From the NCBI RefSeq assembly GCF_024868665.1, contig NC_079907.1, positions 13,469,387 to 13,533,386 on the forward strand: a DNA stretch of 64,000 nucleotides, given 5' to 3'. The DNA is from Triplophysa rosa (Eukaryota; Chordata; Actinopteri; Cypriniformes; Nemacheilidae). Under the pieces are notes generated by a model. The model was not told the DNA's origin. It worked only from the letters and a program-made list of their open reading frames with translations, and searched no databases. Every line of letters begins with the position of its first letter. The first letter of the stretch is position 1. Made by a program: the position numbers and the translations under genes. Positions 1 to 25,760 of the stretch are shown here, in pieces.

Positions 1-202
1 TATATATATATATTGTCAAATGTTTCATTGGTCACTAAGTCACAACTACAAAATTAAAATTACATCTCCAATTTAAGCATTCAACCAAAAAACTGCCCAA
101 TTAAAGAAAATGATCTACCGCTGTGGTTAAAGCTGGTTCACAAATTACGCAACATACAGTAACAAAAGATGACAATTTGATCACAAACCACAAATACGAC
201 TA

Positions 203-11730
<11,528 letters not shown>

Positions 11731-11940
11731 CTGTGAGAAAGACAAAAAGACTCATGTCATGTGGTTTGAACTGGCCAACTGGGCTTTACCAACGTGTCTG
11801 ATCAACCTGCTGAAAACAAGACATACTTATAAGTATCTATTCCCTTCATGAGTTGGAATTTAAACTGACTACACCACAAGATGTAGAATTGGTGAAGAAT
11901 TCAATTTAAATTCAACTAAGAGGAATATGAATTTAGTAAA

Positions 11941-13011
11941 TTAAAGGGATAGTTCACCGAAAAATGAAAATTCTGATGTAATTTTCTCGTACTCAAGTTG
12001 TTTCAAACTTGTATCAAGTTCTTTGTTCTGTTGAACACAAGAGTCGATTTTTTGAAGAATGTGGGAAACTAAACAATTCTGGGGCACCATTGACTAGCAT
12101 AGTAGTTTTCCTACTATGGTAGCTAATGGTGCCCAAGAACTGTTTGGTTACAAACATTCTCAGCAGAACAACAACATTTATAGATGCCTTTACTGTTAGT
12201 AACAAAGTTAGCTAGCACATCCTGTGCGTTCAGTTCAAAAGTTAACGCTACTTGAAAAATAACCTTGTTCCCCAGTTTCTGATTTGGGCATAGGTGAGAT
12301 ATTTTTTAGACACATAACCAAATCATAATCCACACCACCAAAGACAGCAGTTTTTTCATCTTAAATTTTATGAAGTGAAACGCGAGTATTTTTGTTGATC
12401 GTTTCTGTTCAGTCCGCTCGAATTATTGTGTTTAACACGCTGTCGTCAGTGTTTTTGTTTGGCCATGGCAGCAGCCCATTGCACATTGAGTCCGAAATGT
12501 TCGTCCGAAATTTCCGCACGTTAAAAAACAAATACGACCTTACGTTGTGTCAATCACATTTGCACACTGCCTCCGATATTTTCGTCCGATTTTCTGCATT
12601 ATTCGCATCCGTAGGAATCGTTTTCAAAGGTGTTTTGGCTATTGTCCCTAATGTAAAACTCGTCCGATGCCACAGTTTGGTGCGAGTGTGTGCGCGCGCG
12701 CTACGGCGTGTGTGTGTGTGTGTGTGTGTGTCCACACCTTAGACATACTGCCAGTCTCTGTTCAGGATCAATTGGTTCACGGAAATTGGTGGTCTTCTTT
12801 TTAATATGTGGCTTCAGTATCGCTAGCAAAGCATCAAACTGAGCAACTGACATCCTGAAGTAAATTTTAAATCGGTAAATTTGTTTTGCATCCAGCTAAT
12901 GCCGTGAGGTAACGTGACGTTGGCCATAAAGGGGTCTATACAGGTTTGGAACAACTTGAGGGTGAGAAAATTATGACAGATTTTTCATTTTGGGGTGAAA
13001 TTTCTCATTAA
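11941..13011. mobile_element. TTAA-flanked MITE, copy 2, apparently interrupted
   Basis: The left end TTAAAGGGATAGTTCACC and the right end GGGGTGAAATTTCTCATTAA match the family at 26179-26519, but the copy spans about 1.07 kb instead of about 0.34 kb. Sequence from about 12230 to 12930 is foreign to the family and is probably a nested insertion. It contains a (TG)12 run at 12708-12731. Confidence 0.55.
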
Positions 13012-15608
13012 CATTAAAAATCACAGTCACAACAAAGGAAGTTAACTGGCCTATAACAGAAATAAAATAGTCAAAAACGAATATTTTCTTAGACGATAAC
13101 TTGATAACTTGATAACTAGGCCATCTTGTAGGCCTGCTTCATGTTGTTTGGCTCCAATTTGGAGACTTAAAGCATACTGGGAAATAATGTGTTCTTCCAA
13201 ACTGGCCAATATAAATATAACGTAATATAAATAAATTACATATACAATCCATTTCAAACATTGGAATAATGTGCAATCAGCAACCCTTTTATTTAACTTC
13301 ATCCGGAACGCTGGGATGTTTGACCAGCATTTTTTTGTTGTTGCTGAAAAGCATATCTATCCTTGTCTACCTGGTCAACCAGATCTGAACAGCGCACAAC
13401 CAGACCTCACTTACTATATTCCCTTGCTCCCAGACACTAAAAAACTTACAGAAATTTATTTTCTGTGAATATATCATGAAAAGACAAAGTAGTGCAGTCT
13501 CACGTAAAGAGAGCCGTAGCCTTCACTAAATGTGAAGTCTCAGCTGACACATTAGACCTCCCAGTATCATTGACCTCATTGAAAAGCAACAGAGGCTCCC
13601 AAACCATCCGATATCTGAGTACAGATGTGCCTGAACGCAGCATCAGCAACATGAGACGAAGCACAGCATGTACTCGCTAGCAACAAACAGAACACATAAA
13701 AATGCAGATTGACCCAAGATTGTCATTCTGACCCATTCCATGCACAGCCTAGATGCAGATCCAAATTGTTTTAAATGTGCTAGAATAATGTCAACTGTCC
13801 GTTTATCTTACAGAAGGCATGCAACTTACGAAAATCTTTGGGTGGATTGCGAGGGCCCGGCTTGTTCTGCCGTAAGGAGTATCTCCCTTTCTTATTCTGA
13901 AGAAATTTCTTCATTTTGTCGTAATTCAACAAGTGTCAAATGCTACGATGCCTGAGGTCAAAATGTCCGGTCTGAGTCCTCTATCAAATTGAGATCCTCC
14001 AGCCGCACCTCACCACTTCAGGGGAACCGCCTTTAAAATGTCCCCCGTCATTCCGTGGCATGCAAAGCATTGTAACCTAAAAAAAAGAGTGCCACAGCAT
14101 GCAGTGCCAGAGTCCTCTCATCTCTGGGTTGACTCTGCATCTCTGGTTGTTCTGCCTGCAGAGCTCAAATCTAGAATCTGGGACACCTAGCACAGTTCCT
14201 TGATGATTCTCTCTCCAAAAAAGGTAAAGTGAGGCCCCATTTCTCTATAAATACCCTCTTCCTATACTCTCTCTTCTAGCTGTCTCTCCAAGGGACGAAA
14301 AGTAGCCCAGCGTCAGCTTGGGGATCCGACAGGACGATGGTGGATAATTAGAACGTCTGAATGCACTGAAGAGCGCAGCAACACGTCTTTGAACAGGAGC
14401 AGGGCTATTAAAGCTCTTGCTCTGGATTAGACAGATTAAATGCTGCCTCTCAAGATGTCTCGTGCCACATGGCAGGGATTCACGCTGTCATGTATCCGGT
14501 GGGATTTAAGAGAAGGATTGATTTACTAAAGGAGTTGAGGTGCAGCTCAGGTGCGAGGGTCTTCCAGATGGTAAATCATAAAACTCAGCACGCCGCAGGG
14601 AAAACACATGGCATAACTGTGCTTTCACAGTTACAGGGTTACATACAGTATAAACGTCTCAGTAATACAGGTTTATTTTAAAGACTTAACCAGAGGCAAG
14701 TTATACACAGGGCTAAAATCAATTATTTAGTGCTAATGCTTGTATGTCCACACTGTTTCTCATTCAACATCTCAACTTACCAGAACAGTACAGCAGAGAA
14801 GCAATTGTGTATATAGGATGAACCGCAAACTGCATCTATAACATTCAGTATTTGTGAATGCTTTTCCTGTTATTGCCATTTAAAAAATGAAAAATATTAT
14901 TCTGACAGTAGATGACATTTACTCCTATTGGCCTATTCTACTCCTAAACTATAATCAATGGGAAAGGTTAAACCAAAACATGAAAGCATAATAGATAACA
15001 CGTATGCTATCTAAGTTATGATACATTTGTTATTTAGCTAATATTTAAAACATCTATACCACAATCCATCAAAACATATTTACATAGGTTTACAATTGAC
15101 ACATACCTTTAAATACAGTATCTCCTTAGTTTGCTTAGTAGAGTGTTAGTAGAGTTGAAGGGCTTTTGTGCTATACCTTTCCTTTGAGACATCACCACTG
15201 TAGTCTCTGTGCAGGTCTGTAACATGATAACTTCAGCAGGCAAGAAAGCCAACGCTCAGTTTAAAACAGTAGGCCTACAAGGTACTTACGAAAGGCAAAA
15301 CTGTATGTAATTTTTTAAAATATGTAATAGATTTTTGTTTAATACGAAAATACTTGTGGAAAAGTTAAGTTAAAGATGAAATATAAAGACTGTAATCGTT
15401 GTAATCGGAGTATTAGTAACAGCGGTATTGTTTGATAAATGATTTTAGTTCATAAGCAATTTATTGATTAATCAGTAATATTAAAACAATTATTAAACAA
15501 CTATATATTTATTTAATAACCCCCGTTATTTCAATGTAGAAGATTTTTCTAAGATATTTCGATAGAATGAAACAACATCAAACACACGGGAAAAGTAAAT
15601 AACGGACA
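13012..15608. other. Intergenic region between grid2ip and zdhhc4
   Basis: No coding exon with homology, RNA gene or clear transposon was recognised. A noncoding first exon of grid2ip should lie somewhere upstream of 11730, perhaps here, but no splice donor could be tied to it. Confidence 0.5.
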
Positions 15609-16500
15609 CTATGCATGTGTGACTTCCGCGTTTCATGGTCAGAACCCTAGGCAGTTTCCGGTTGGGGAGACTTAAAGGAAAAGTTCAGCTCAAAATTGTG
15701 TAATTTTTTTACTCACCCACATGACGTTCAACATGTTTAAAGACCTCCCGGCGTCTTTCGAACAAAAGTAAAGATATTTTAGGTGACATCCGAGATATTT
15801 CAAGCCTCCTCATAGACATCATGGTTATAGTTGTTGTCAAGGTCCAGAAAAGTATTAAAGACATTGTTCATAGACTGACAAGACAGAGGAGTATATATCT
15901 ATTCAAGTCGTTCTTTTGGTTTGGTTTTCGCACATAAAGTATTCTCGTCGCTCAATTCAATTGAGCCACTATGTGCAGATGGACCCATTTAACAATGTCT
16001 TTAGTACTTTTCTGGACCTTGACAACAACTATAACCATGATGTCTATATGAGGAGGCCTGGAAATCTCTCGGATTTGACCTAAAATATCTTTATTTGTGT
16101 TCGAAGACTCGGGAGGTCTTAAAACAGGTCTGAACGTCATGTGGGTGAGTAAAAAATAACACAATTTTGATTTGAGCTGAACTTTTCCTTTAAAGCAGAA
16201 AGAAATGTAAAAATGAGAAAATAGTTCAATTTAGCAGATGCTGTACATTGCGGCACACAGCAGTGGTATATAGAGGTAATTCTACAGTATTTGAATGTTA
16301 TAACGAAATGTTAACTTATAAAAGTATAATTTCAAATACGGTAGAACAGCACTTCTACCACTGCCGTGTGCCGCAATGTACAGCATCTGCTCAATTGAAC
16401 TATTTTCTCATTTTTACATTTCTCTCTGCTTCAAAGTCTCCCCAACCGGAAACTGCCTAGGGGTTTTCCTGTGAAACGCGGAAGTCGCGCATGCATATAG
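15609..16500. mobile_element. Long foldback (inverted-repeat) element, interrupted by a second element
   Basis: Outer arms are CTATGCATGTGTGACTTCCGC... (15609 on) and its complement ending ...GCGCATGCATATAG at 16500. They share the conserved block CTAGGCAGTTTCCGGTTGGG. The arms continue inward as GCAGAAAGAAATGTAAAAAT (16195 on) against ATTTTTACATTTCTCTCTGC (to 16433), folding to a short loop near 16290-16340. The left arm is split at TTAA by the element at 15672-16193. No ORF is present. It ends just upstream of the zdhhc4 first exon. Confidence 0.85.
15672..16193. mobile_element. TTAA MITE (GGAAAAGTTCAGC ends) nested in the foldback element
   Basis: TTAA duplicates sit at 15672-15675 and 16190-16193. 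The ends are AGGAAAAGTTCAGCTCAAAA and its complement TTTGAGCTGAACTTTTCCTT. Arms of about 200 bp are near-complementary (GTCCAGAAAAGTATTAAAGA against TCTTTAGTACTTTTCTGGAC). The intact partner arm of the host shows TTGA at the matching site, supporting insertion at a TTAA-like target. Confidence 0.85.
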
Positions 16501-16880
16501 CCCATTCAACAAAAGCTCTGCGACAACTTTTATTTTGACAGCGCAGTTGTTGTAAGTTCCGGATTCACATCTACTTCCCGGCCATAGTTCCGTTCACTAC
16601 AGAAAATCAAAAAACGTTTGAGGATGTTGTTTAGGTAAAATAAGCTAAAGAAAATGAATTGTTTTGCTTTTCACAATGCACGCTGTAACAACTGTAACGT
16701 TACGACATATGCTAGTTAAAAGAAGTTCTGTCGGCATAAACAGAAATAGGTTTTGGTACGTGTCTTACCTGTTCAGGTAACGTTACACTAAACAGTTTTA
16801 AACTAAGCCCTCTTTCTCAACATACGCAATAAGTGAATTAAATTATTTTGAATTATTCTGCCCTGCTCAGGTAGGTACAA
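16501..16880 (+). promoter_or_regulatory. zdhhc4: zdhhc4 promoter and noncoding first exon
   Basis: A 5' exon appears to end at 16634 (TTGTTTAG|GTAAAA). It contains ETS-like cores (TTCCGGATT, ACTTCCCGG, GTTCCGTT). The coding exon begins after the acceptor CTGCTCAG at 16870. No TATA box is evident. The transcription start is inferred, not seen. Confidence 0.5.
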
Positions 16881-18581
16881 ATGGACTTCCTCACTCTGTT
16901 TGGTGTATATGTGGCGGTGGTGCTCACCTGCATTGCGCTGATTTGTAAATATTCAGGACATCAGCAGACTCCTCTCGGTCGGCTGTTTGATTCGGTCACA
17001 AGGGTAAGAGCATTTGGACTATGTCCACAAGCCTTGTTACGTTAGGATTTATGTGCCTGTATGTAAATGTAATTCTCATGTTATGTCTTCAAGGTTGTAT
17101 CACCATGGATTCCTCAATATCTACAGAGCATTTGCTACAGGGCTATGCACAGATTGTTCCATCAGAGGTGAGTTTTTTTATGTATAAAATCCTAGCGAAA
17201 AACGTAACTGGTTTTGTAAGATGGTATGTATATTAAACAAATGTAGCTTCTATTAAATTAATAGAATCGTATTCATTTCATAACTGCTCGTTGTTAACTT
17301 CTACAATACCATAGTTGATGGGTATCAACACATTTTGAAACACTTGTCTTCAAACTCTCATACTATTATGTAAAATCCACAACTGGTTTGTTGGTGAATT
17401 AGTTGGGAAATTTCAACGTAATTAAGCAACACAAAAATGTTGAGTTCACTTCTTCTAACCTTTAATGTTTGTTCTTACATCAGGAACAACTTCTTCCTCT
17501 ACATGCATCTGTTACTTGAAATTGCTGTGTATGCGGAGTTCTCCTATGAGATTTTTGGCTTCTGTTTGGACATGGGCACAAGTTTAATTAGCTTGTGTGT
17601 TCCTTACATCCTCCTCGCACTGAAATCCTATGTGTTCTACCTGTGTTGTAGCAGAGATCCAGGTCAGCATGACTGATGGCTTATCTCCTTTTTGTTCATA
17701 AAAGAAATCAAATCAGGTATTTCAATTTCAGTTTCCTCTCAAGGCACATTAACAAAGGAAAATCATACTGCACAACTCAAGGTGTACCGGTATGATGAAA
17801 AACTCTTCCAGAAGGGAATCAGGTGTCCGACCTGTGACCTGGTGAAACCTGCCCGCTCCAAACACTGTAGTATGTATATGCCTAGTAATTGACTGCAGTA
17901 AACCGCATATTGCATATTTCAAACCCCATTTCTATTTTACAGAAGCTCATTTTATTGCCTTTTGTTGTGCAGGAGTTTGCAACCGCTGTGTCCAGAGGTT
18001 TGACCACCACTGTGTGTGGGTGAATAACTGCATCGGTGCTCAGAACACCAGGTACTTCCTGCTGTACCTCCTGAGTGTTTGTGCCGTGGCAGGTGATATT
18101 TCAGTCCTTATAGCAGACATGTTAGTCCAAACTGTTGTGAGAACCGGACTTCTTCATGCTCACTACCTCGATGAGCAGGGTCAGCAACAACCTGTTGGTC
18201 CACTTTTTGTCATCCAGGTAACATTCACAACAGACGTGTTCTTTACTCATACCTTTCTCAATTTCACTAATATTTTGCCTTTTTACACAGCATCTTTTCC
18301 TGACATTTCCAAGGATCGTCTTTACGCTGGGGTTCCTGGTATTTGTCTTTTTCCTTTTGGCGGGTTATTCTATGTTCCACATGTATCTGGCTTTGGTAAA
18401 TCAAACCTCCAATGAGTGGTTTAAAGGAAAAGGCCACAGTTGTCAACATTGCTATCCTCACTCGGGACACCGGTGCAGGACGTCATACAATCCATTCAGT
18501 GGTTTCTATCACAGAGGAATCCTCAAAAATCTTGGGGAAATCTTTTGGCCTTTATGTCCTGTTGTGAAAAAAGACAATTAA
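16881..18581 (+). CDS. zdhhc4: Palmitoyltransferase ZDHHC4
   Basis: Multi-pass DHHC S-acyltransferase; the mammalian orthologue resides in the ER/Golgi. Exons 16881-17003, 17094-17167, 17484-17662, 17744-17869, 17973-18217 and 18291-18581 give 345 residues (human about 344). Residues 3-24 form the first membrane segment, with further segments at about 67-90, 99-121, 195-215 and 250-275. The Cys-rich domain runs CPTC ... HCRVCNRC and ends in DHHC at residues 178-181, Cys181 being the acylated nucleophile. The C-terminus is KKDN, a KKXX ER-retrieval signal. The exon 4 donor is TGTA|GTATGTA, which keeps the HCRVC motif in frame. It lies in tandem with pgp and divergent from grid2ip. Confidence 0.96.
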
Positions 18582-18642
18582 GCAAAGCAAAAAACGTGTT
18601 TGTTTTCTACTTTATTTTATTTTGGTCAATAGATTTTTTTTA

Positions 18643-18648
18643 AATAAA
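18643..18648 (+). terminator. zdhhc4 poly(A) signal
   Basis: AATAAA lies 62 bases after the zdhhc4 stop codon. Confidence 0.8.
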
Positions 18649-18899
18649 AATTTGATCAGTCTTGCTGTCTGGTCAATATACAGTATTTGTGCACTTTAAT
18701 CTCCTTTATTTTATGTTGCAGTCTTTAAATATGGTTTATTTTTAAGCATAATTGCTGCCTTCAAGACACATCGGAAGTGGGATGTTTCCCACCACAAACG
18801 CGGAAGTAACGTCTGGATTTACTAACATAAAAAGTATTTAGTAACATTAATGTTAGTCATGATTTAGTAGCATTAAAACATAAGTATCTGTTAACATTA

Positions 18900-19253
18900 A
18901 AAGAGCGCCGTTCCATACATTATTTCCGGGTTGAAGTGGAAATTATGGAATTTCCGAGAGCACGTGAAGGCAGCATTATGTCCATAACTGGCGGTTTTGT
19001 TTGTTACTGTCCCTTTAAAGCGACGCGGAAGTGCCTCGGTAACGTAAAACGTCATGTACAGTCAGCGTCATCGCCAAACGAATGAACCGGTTGCACAGTG
19101 CGGCGTCGGTTGCCGCAACTAGTAATTTCCAGTTCTCTGTCATTCCGTGTAATCTGGACTAAACTGTTCGATTTCAAGAGAAGATCAATGCTATTTTAGG
19201 ACAGGCCGAGAACGAGATTATCGCTGTCGACGAGAATAACCAGAGGAATTTCA
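18900..19253 (+). promoter_or_regulatory. pgp: pgp promoter and 5' UTR
   Basis: A GC-richer stretch with an ETS-like TTTCCGGG near 18925, an E-box CACGTG at 18961-18966 and a GC-rich CGACGCGG block precedes the pgp ATG. There is no TATA box, as in typical housekeeping promoters. Confidence 0.45.
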
Positions 19254-20262
19254 ATGGCTGCATCTAAATGTACGCGACTCAGCGAAGCTCTGACCGGACA
19301 GTTACTGGAGTCCGTGGACAGTGTCCTGTTCGACTGTGACGGCGTGATATGGCGAGGCGATCAGGCGATTCCCGGAGCACCCGAGGTTATCAATACATTG
19401 AAGAAACACGGAAAGCGGGTGTTTTTTGTCACGAACAACAGCACCAAAACGCGAAAAATGTATGCGGATAAATTAGGCAAACTCGGTTTCAATGCCACCG
19501 AGGAAGAGGTGTTCGGGACGGCGTACTGCTCCGCGATCTACCTTAAAAATGTGTGTAAAGTTGAAGGGAAGGTCTATTTGATCGGGAGCAATGCGATGAG
19601 GCAAGAGCTTGAGAAGATGGGCGTCCAGCCGCTCGGTGTGGGACCTGACCCCATCTCAGGTGTTCAGATTGACTGGGCGAATGTCCCTCTCGATCAGGAG
19701 GTCCAGGCTGTTCTGGTCGGGTTCGATGAACATTTTAGTTATATGAAGCTCAATAGAGCCTTGCAGTACTTGTGTAATCCCCACTGTCAGTTCGTGGGCA
19801 CTAACACAGACACGAGGTTGCCTCTGGAGGGTGGAAAAGCAGTCCCGGGTAAGCAAATATGAGATTGATTTAATGTATGAATGACCTGCATATCAAAGAT
19901 GTTAAGGTTATCACGATGACCTTGCCTTTGACACAGGTACCGGGTGCCTCCTAAGAGCAGTGGAAACTGCTGCACAACGTCAGGCGCAAGTGGTGGGCAA
20001 ACCCAGCAACTTTATGTTTGACTGCATGGCCAGCCAGTTTGGTCTAAACCCTGACAGGTGTCTAATGATAGGAGATAGACTGGACACTGACATTATGCTG
20101 GGCTCAAACTGTGGACTGAAGACCCTGCTGACCCTCACAGGAGTGTCTACTGTTGCGGATGCAGAGGCGAACCAGAAGAGCGACTGCCCTCATCGGCAGA
20201 GAATGGTGCCTGACTACTATATAGACAGCATTGCTGATATTCTACCTGCTTTAGAGGCATAG
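19254..20262 (+). CDS. pgp: Phosphoglycolate / glycerol-3-phosphate phosphatase
   Basis: HAD-superfamily phosphatase that removes 2-phosphoglycolate, glycerol-3-phosphate and other damaged glycolytic by-products in the cytosol. Two exons, 19254-19848 and 19937-20262, give 306 residues (human 321). HAD motif I is DCDGVIW with nucleophile Asp27 and acid/base Asp29. Motif II is FFVTNNST. Motif III is the GKPS lysine (Lys220). Motif IV is [10 protein letters not shown] (Asp245, Asp250). A C2-type cap (about residues 100-190) lies between. The first exon is markedly GC-richer than its surroundings. The two-exon structure and the neighbour bricd5 match the mammalian locus. Confidence 0.97.
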
Positions 20263-20823
20263 ACAGTGTTCACCTAAGATTTACACACTTTACTAGAGAA
20301 TATTTAACATGGAACAAAGTAATCTATTTTAACATTTATCACTTTATTTAAATATTGAACAATTTTAGTTGACACAAAATGAATCTCTTCACGTACAGTT
20401 ATTTGACGTTACGAAACTGTTGCCATGTTATAAGGGTTTATTTGAAACAGGCCTTCCACTTTTCGGAGTTTCCCATTGTAACATTTTTGTTGTTTTGGGA
20501 ATATAAGGGCAATATGTTTTTAATTTGTCTGAAACCTAATTTGTCAAAGTCTGAATGAGAACCTGCGTATAAATAATGAGCAACATTTGTGTGCATGTAC
20601 AATGAAGTAAAATTAATATATAAGAAATAAGTGTTGTCTGATCAGTAACACTCAGGTACTAGAAGAACACAAATGGGCTTTTTCCAACTTGTTCAGTCGT
20701 GTTCTTATAACACATGTGAATATTTGCAATTACATTTTGTGTCACTCTCAACACCATTGATTTGTTTTGATTTTAGTTCTCACCATCAATTGAACAAGCA
20801 TTTATTTTGTGTGTGTCTGATCA

Positions 20824-20829
20824 AATAAA
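20824..20829 (+). terminator. pgp poly(A) signal
   Basis: AATAAA about 560 bases after the pgp stop, followed by a T/GT-rich tract (GTGTTTTTTTTTGTG). Confidence 0.7.
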
Positions 20830-20834
20830 CAAAT

Positions 20835-21683
20835 CAAGTTAATGTGTTTTTTTTTGTGTTGTTTTTTTATTCTGAAGATCTGTAAAAGAGACCGTTCCAA
20901 AATTATTCTCATTTTTTCTGAATTTGACAATTTAAGTATTAAGTATTTGTAACTATTTAAGTATTTGTTTCGGTTAAATGATCATATTTCTTTCATTCTG
21001 TGAACTATTGACAACATCTCTCCCAAATTCCAAATTAAAATGTAGTTTTATATTTAAGTTTATTTGCAAAAAATAAAACTGGTCAAAATATAAAATATTC
21101 TGATCTTTTCCATCTCGAAACAAGTTCATGTTCATTTTTAAACAATACAATAATAATGTTTTTACATGTGTTTAAAAAGAGTTTTATTTGATGTAATAAC
21201 CCAGATTCGTGTCTCTTTCACATTGCTGTTATAGGTGACTCCTGGGGTTTCTGTTTCGATGAAATTCAGCAGACGCTGCAATGACCACCATACATAGAAA
21301 TTCTGATTAAAGGCAAATTTGCATTGGTCTCTTAATTTTGTAGAGCTGTTTATTTTCTCGCTATGACCACAATTGACGTTTTTAAAGTCACCTTGGTCAG
21401 TCAGCAGCTTTAGGGCAGAGGCAGTCGATGCTTTAAAATCTGGCACTGCTTGACGAAAAGCCCTGTCCACAGCACAGTTCTACCTGTCCCCTTTGTCTAT
21501 TGTCTGCTAAGGGGTAGCCAGCCAGTGGGTTGGACTACCTGGAGCGTGAGGCAAGAGGTGGGGGGCAGAGAGTAGTTACAGAACTATAGTACAGTCTCTC
21601 TTGGTCAGTCTTAGTCATGACCATTGCCTAATGCACTAAAAAGTGAAACAGGTATTGAGGAGAAGCCAGAAATAAAGGCCAGA
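20835..21683. other. Intergenic region between pgp and bricd5
   Basis: AT-rich, with no recognised element or exon. The open frame at 21162-21470 (minus) has no recognisable features. The bricd5 5' UTR probably begins in the GC-richer stretch 21480-21680. Confidence 0.5.
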
Positions 21684-25154
<3,471 letters not shown>

Positions 25155-25430
25155 GATTCCACTGGCGGTGACCCATCGAACGCCAGGAAGCGAATGCTTT
25201 GACATTAGCGAGAGCAACTGCAGAGACTGCACCAAAGGCACAATTAATGCCAATCTGGCAAAGAAGGCGGAACCATTGTGTCATGTTATCTGCTGAATCC
25301 TTATCTTCATCCTTTCTTGTATTTATCCCCATTTTTGCAGTGGCGTTTAAACATGACTTGGCTCAAAGACTCCGGCTTGTTTTCTCCTGTAACCTGATGC
25401 AGATGAGTATGGCAAACACTGTTGATCTAC

Positions 25431-25436
25431 AATAAA
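25431..25436 (+). terminator. bricd5 poly(A) signal
   Basis: AATAAA about 280 bases past the bricd5 stop codon, facing the mlst8 3' end. Confidence 0.75.
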
Positions 25437-25521
25437 GCTCCATTGTGTCAAATCAGTCGAATCTCTGAATGAGTATATCATTTAAGGAAAAAGAGTTCAG
25501 TGATGTGTGGATAAGAAATAG

Positions 25522-25527
25522 TTTATT
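25522..25527 (-). terminator. mlst8 poly(A) signal
   Basis: TTTATT on the plus strand (AATAAA on minus), about 235 bases past the mlst8 stop and only about 90 bases from the bricd5 signal. Confidence 0.65.
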
Positions 25528-25760
25528 TTGCACAGTTAATGTACAAAAACAATGTGTATGTGTTCTAATACGCATTTAAATGTTGTGTTCAATATTGAGA
25601 AATATGAGGTTATCATTAATGCAAGAAATACTTCAATGTTTACACGTAAATACACAAAACATTCATTTAATACCGTAAATGACCACTGGGTAATAGACGC
25701 AAGTGTCAAATTAAAAGTCCTTGTGTTATGACAGACTGCAGAAAAAGTTGCTTCTGCATA

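Noticed and set aside
21162..21470. 102-residue minus open frame between pgp and bricd5
   Set aside because: No domain, no splice partners, and AT-rich composition like the surrounding noncoding DNA.
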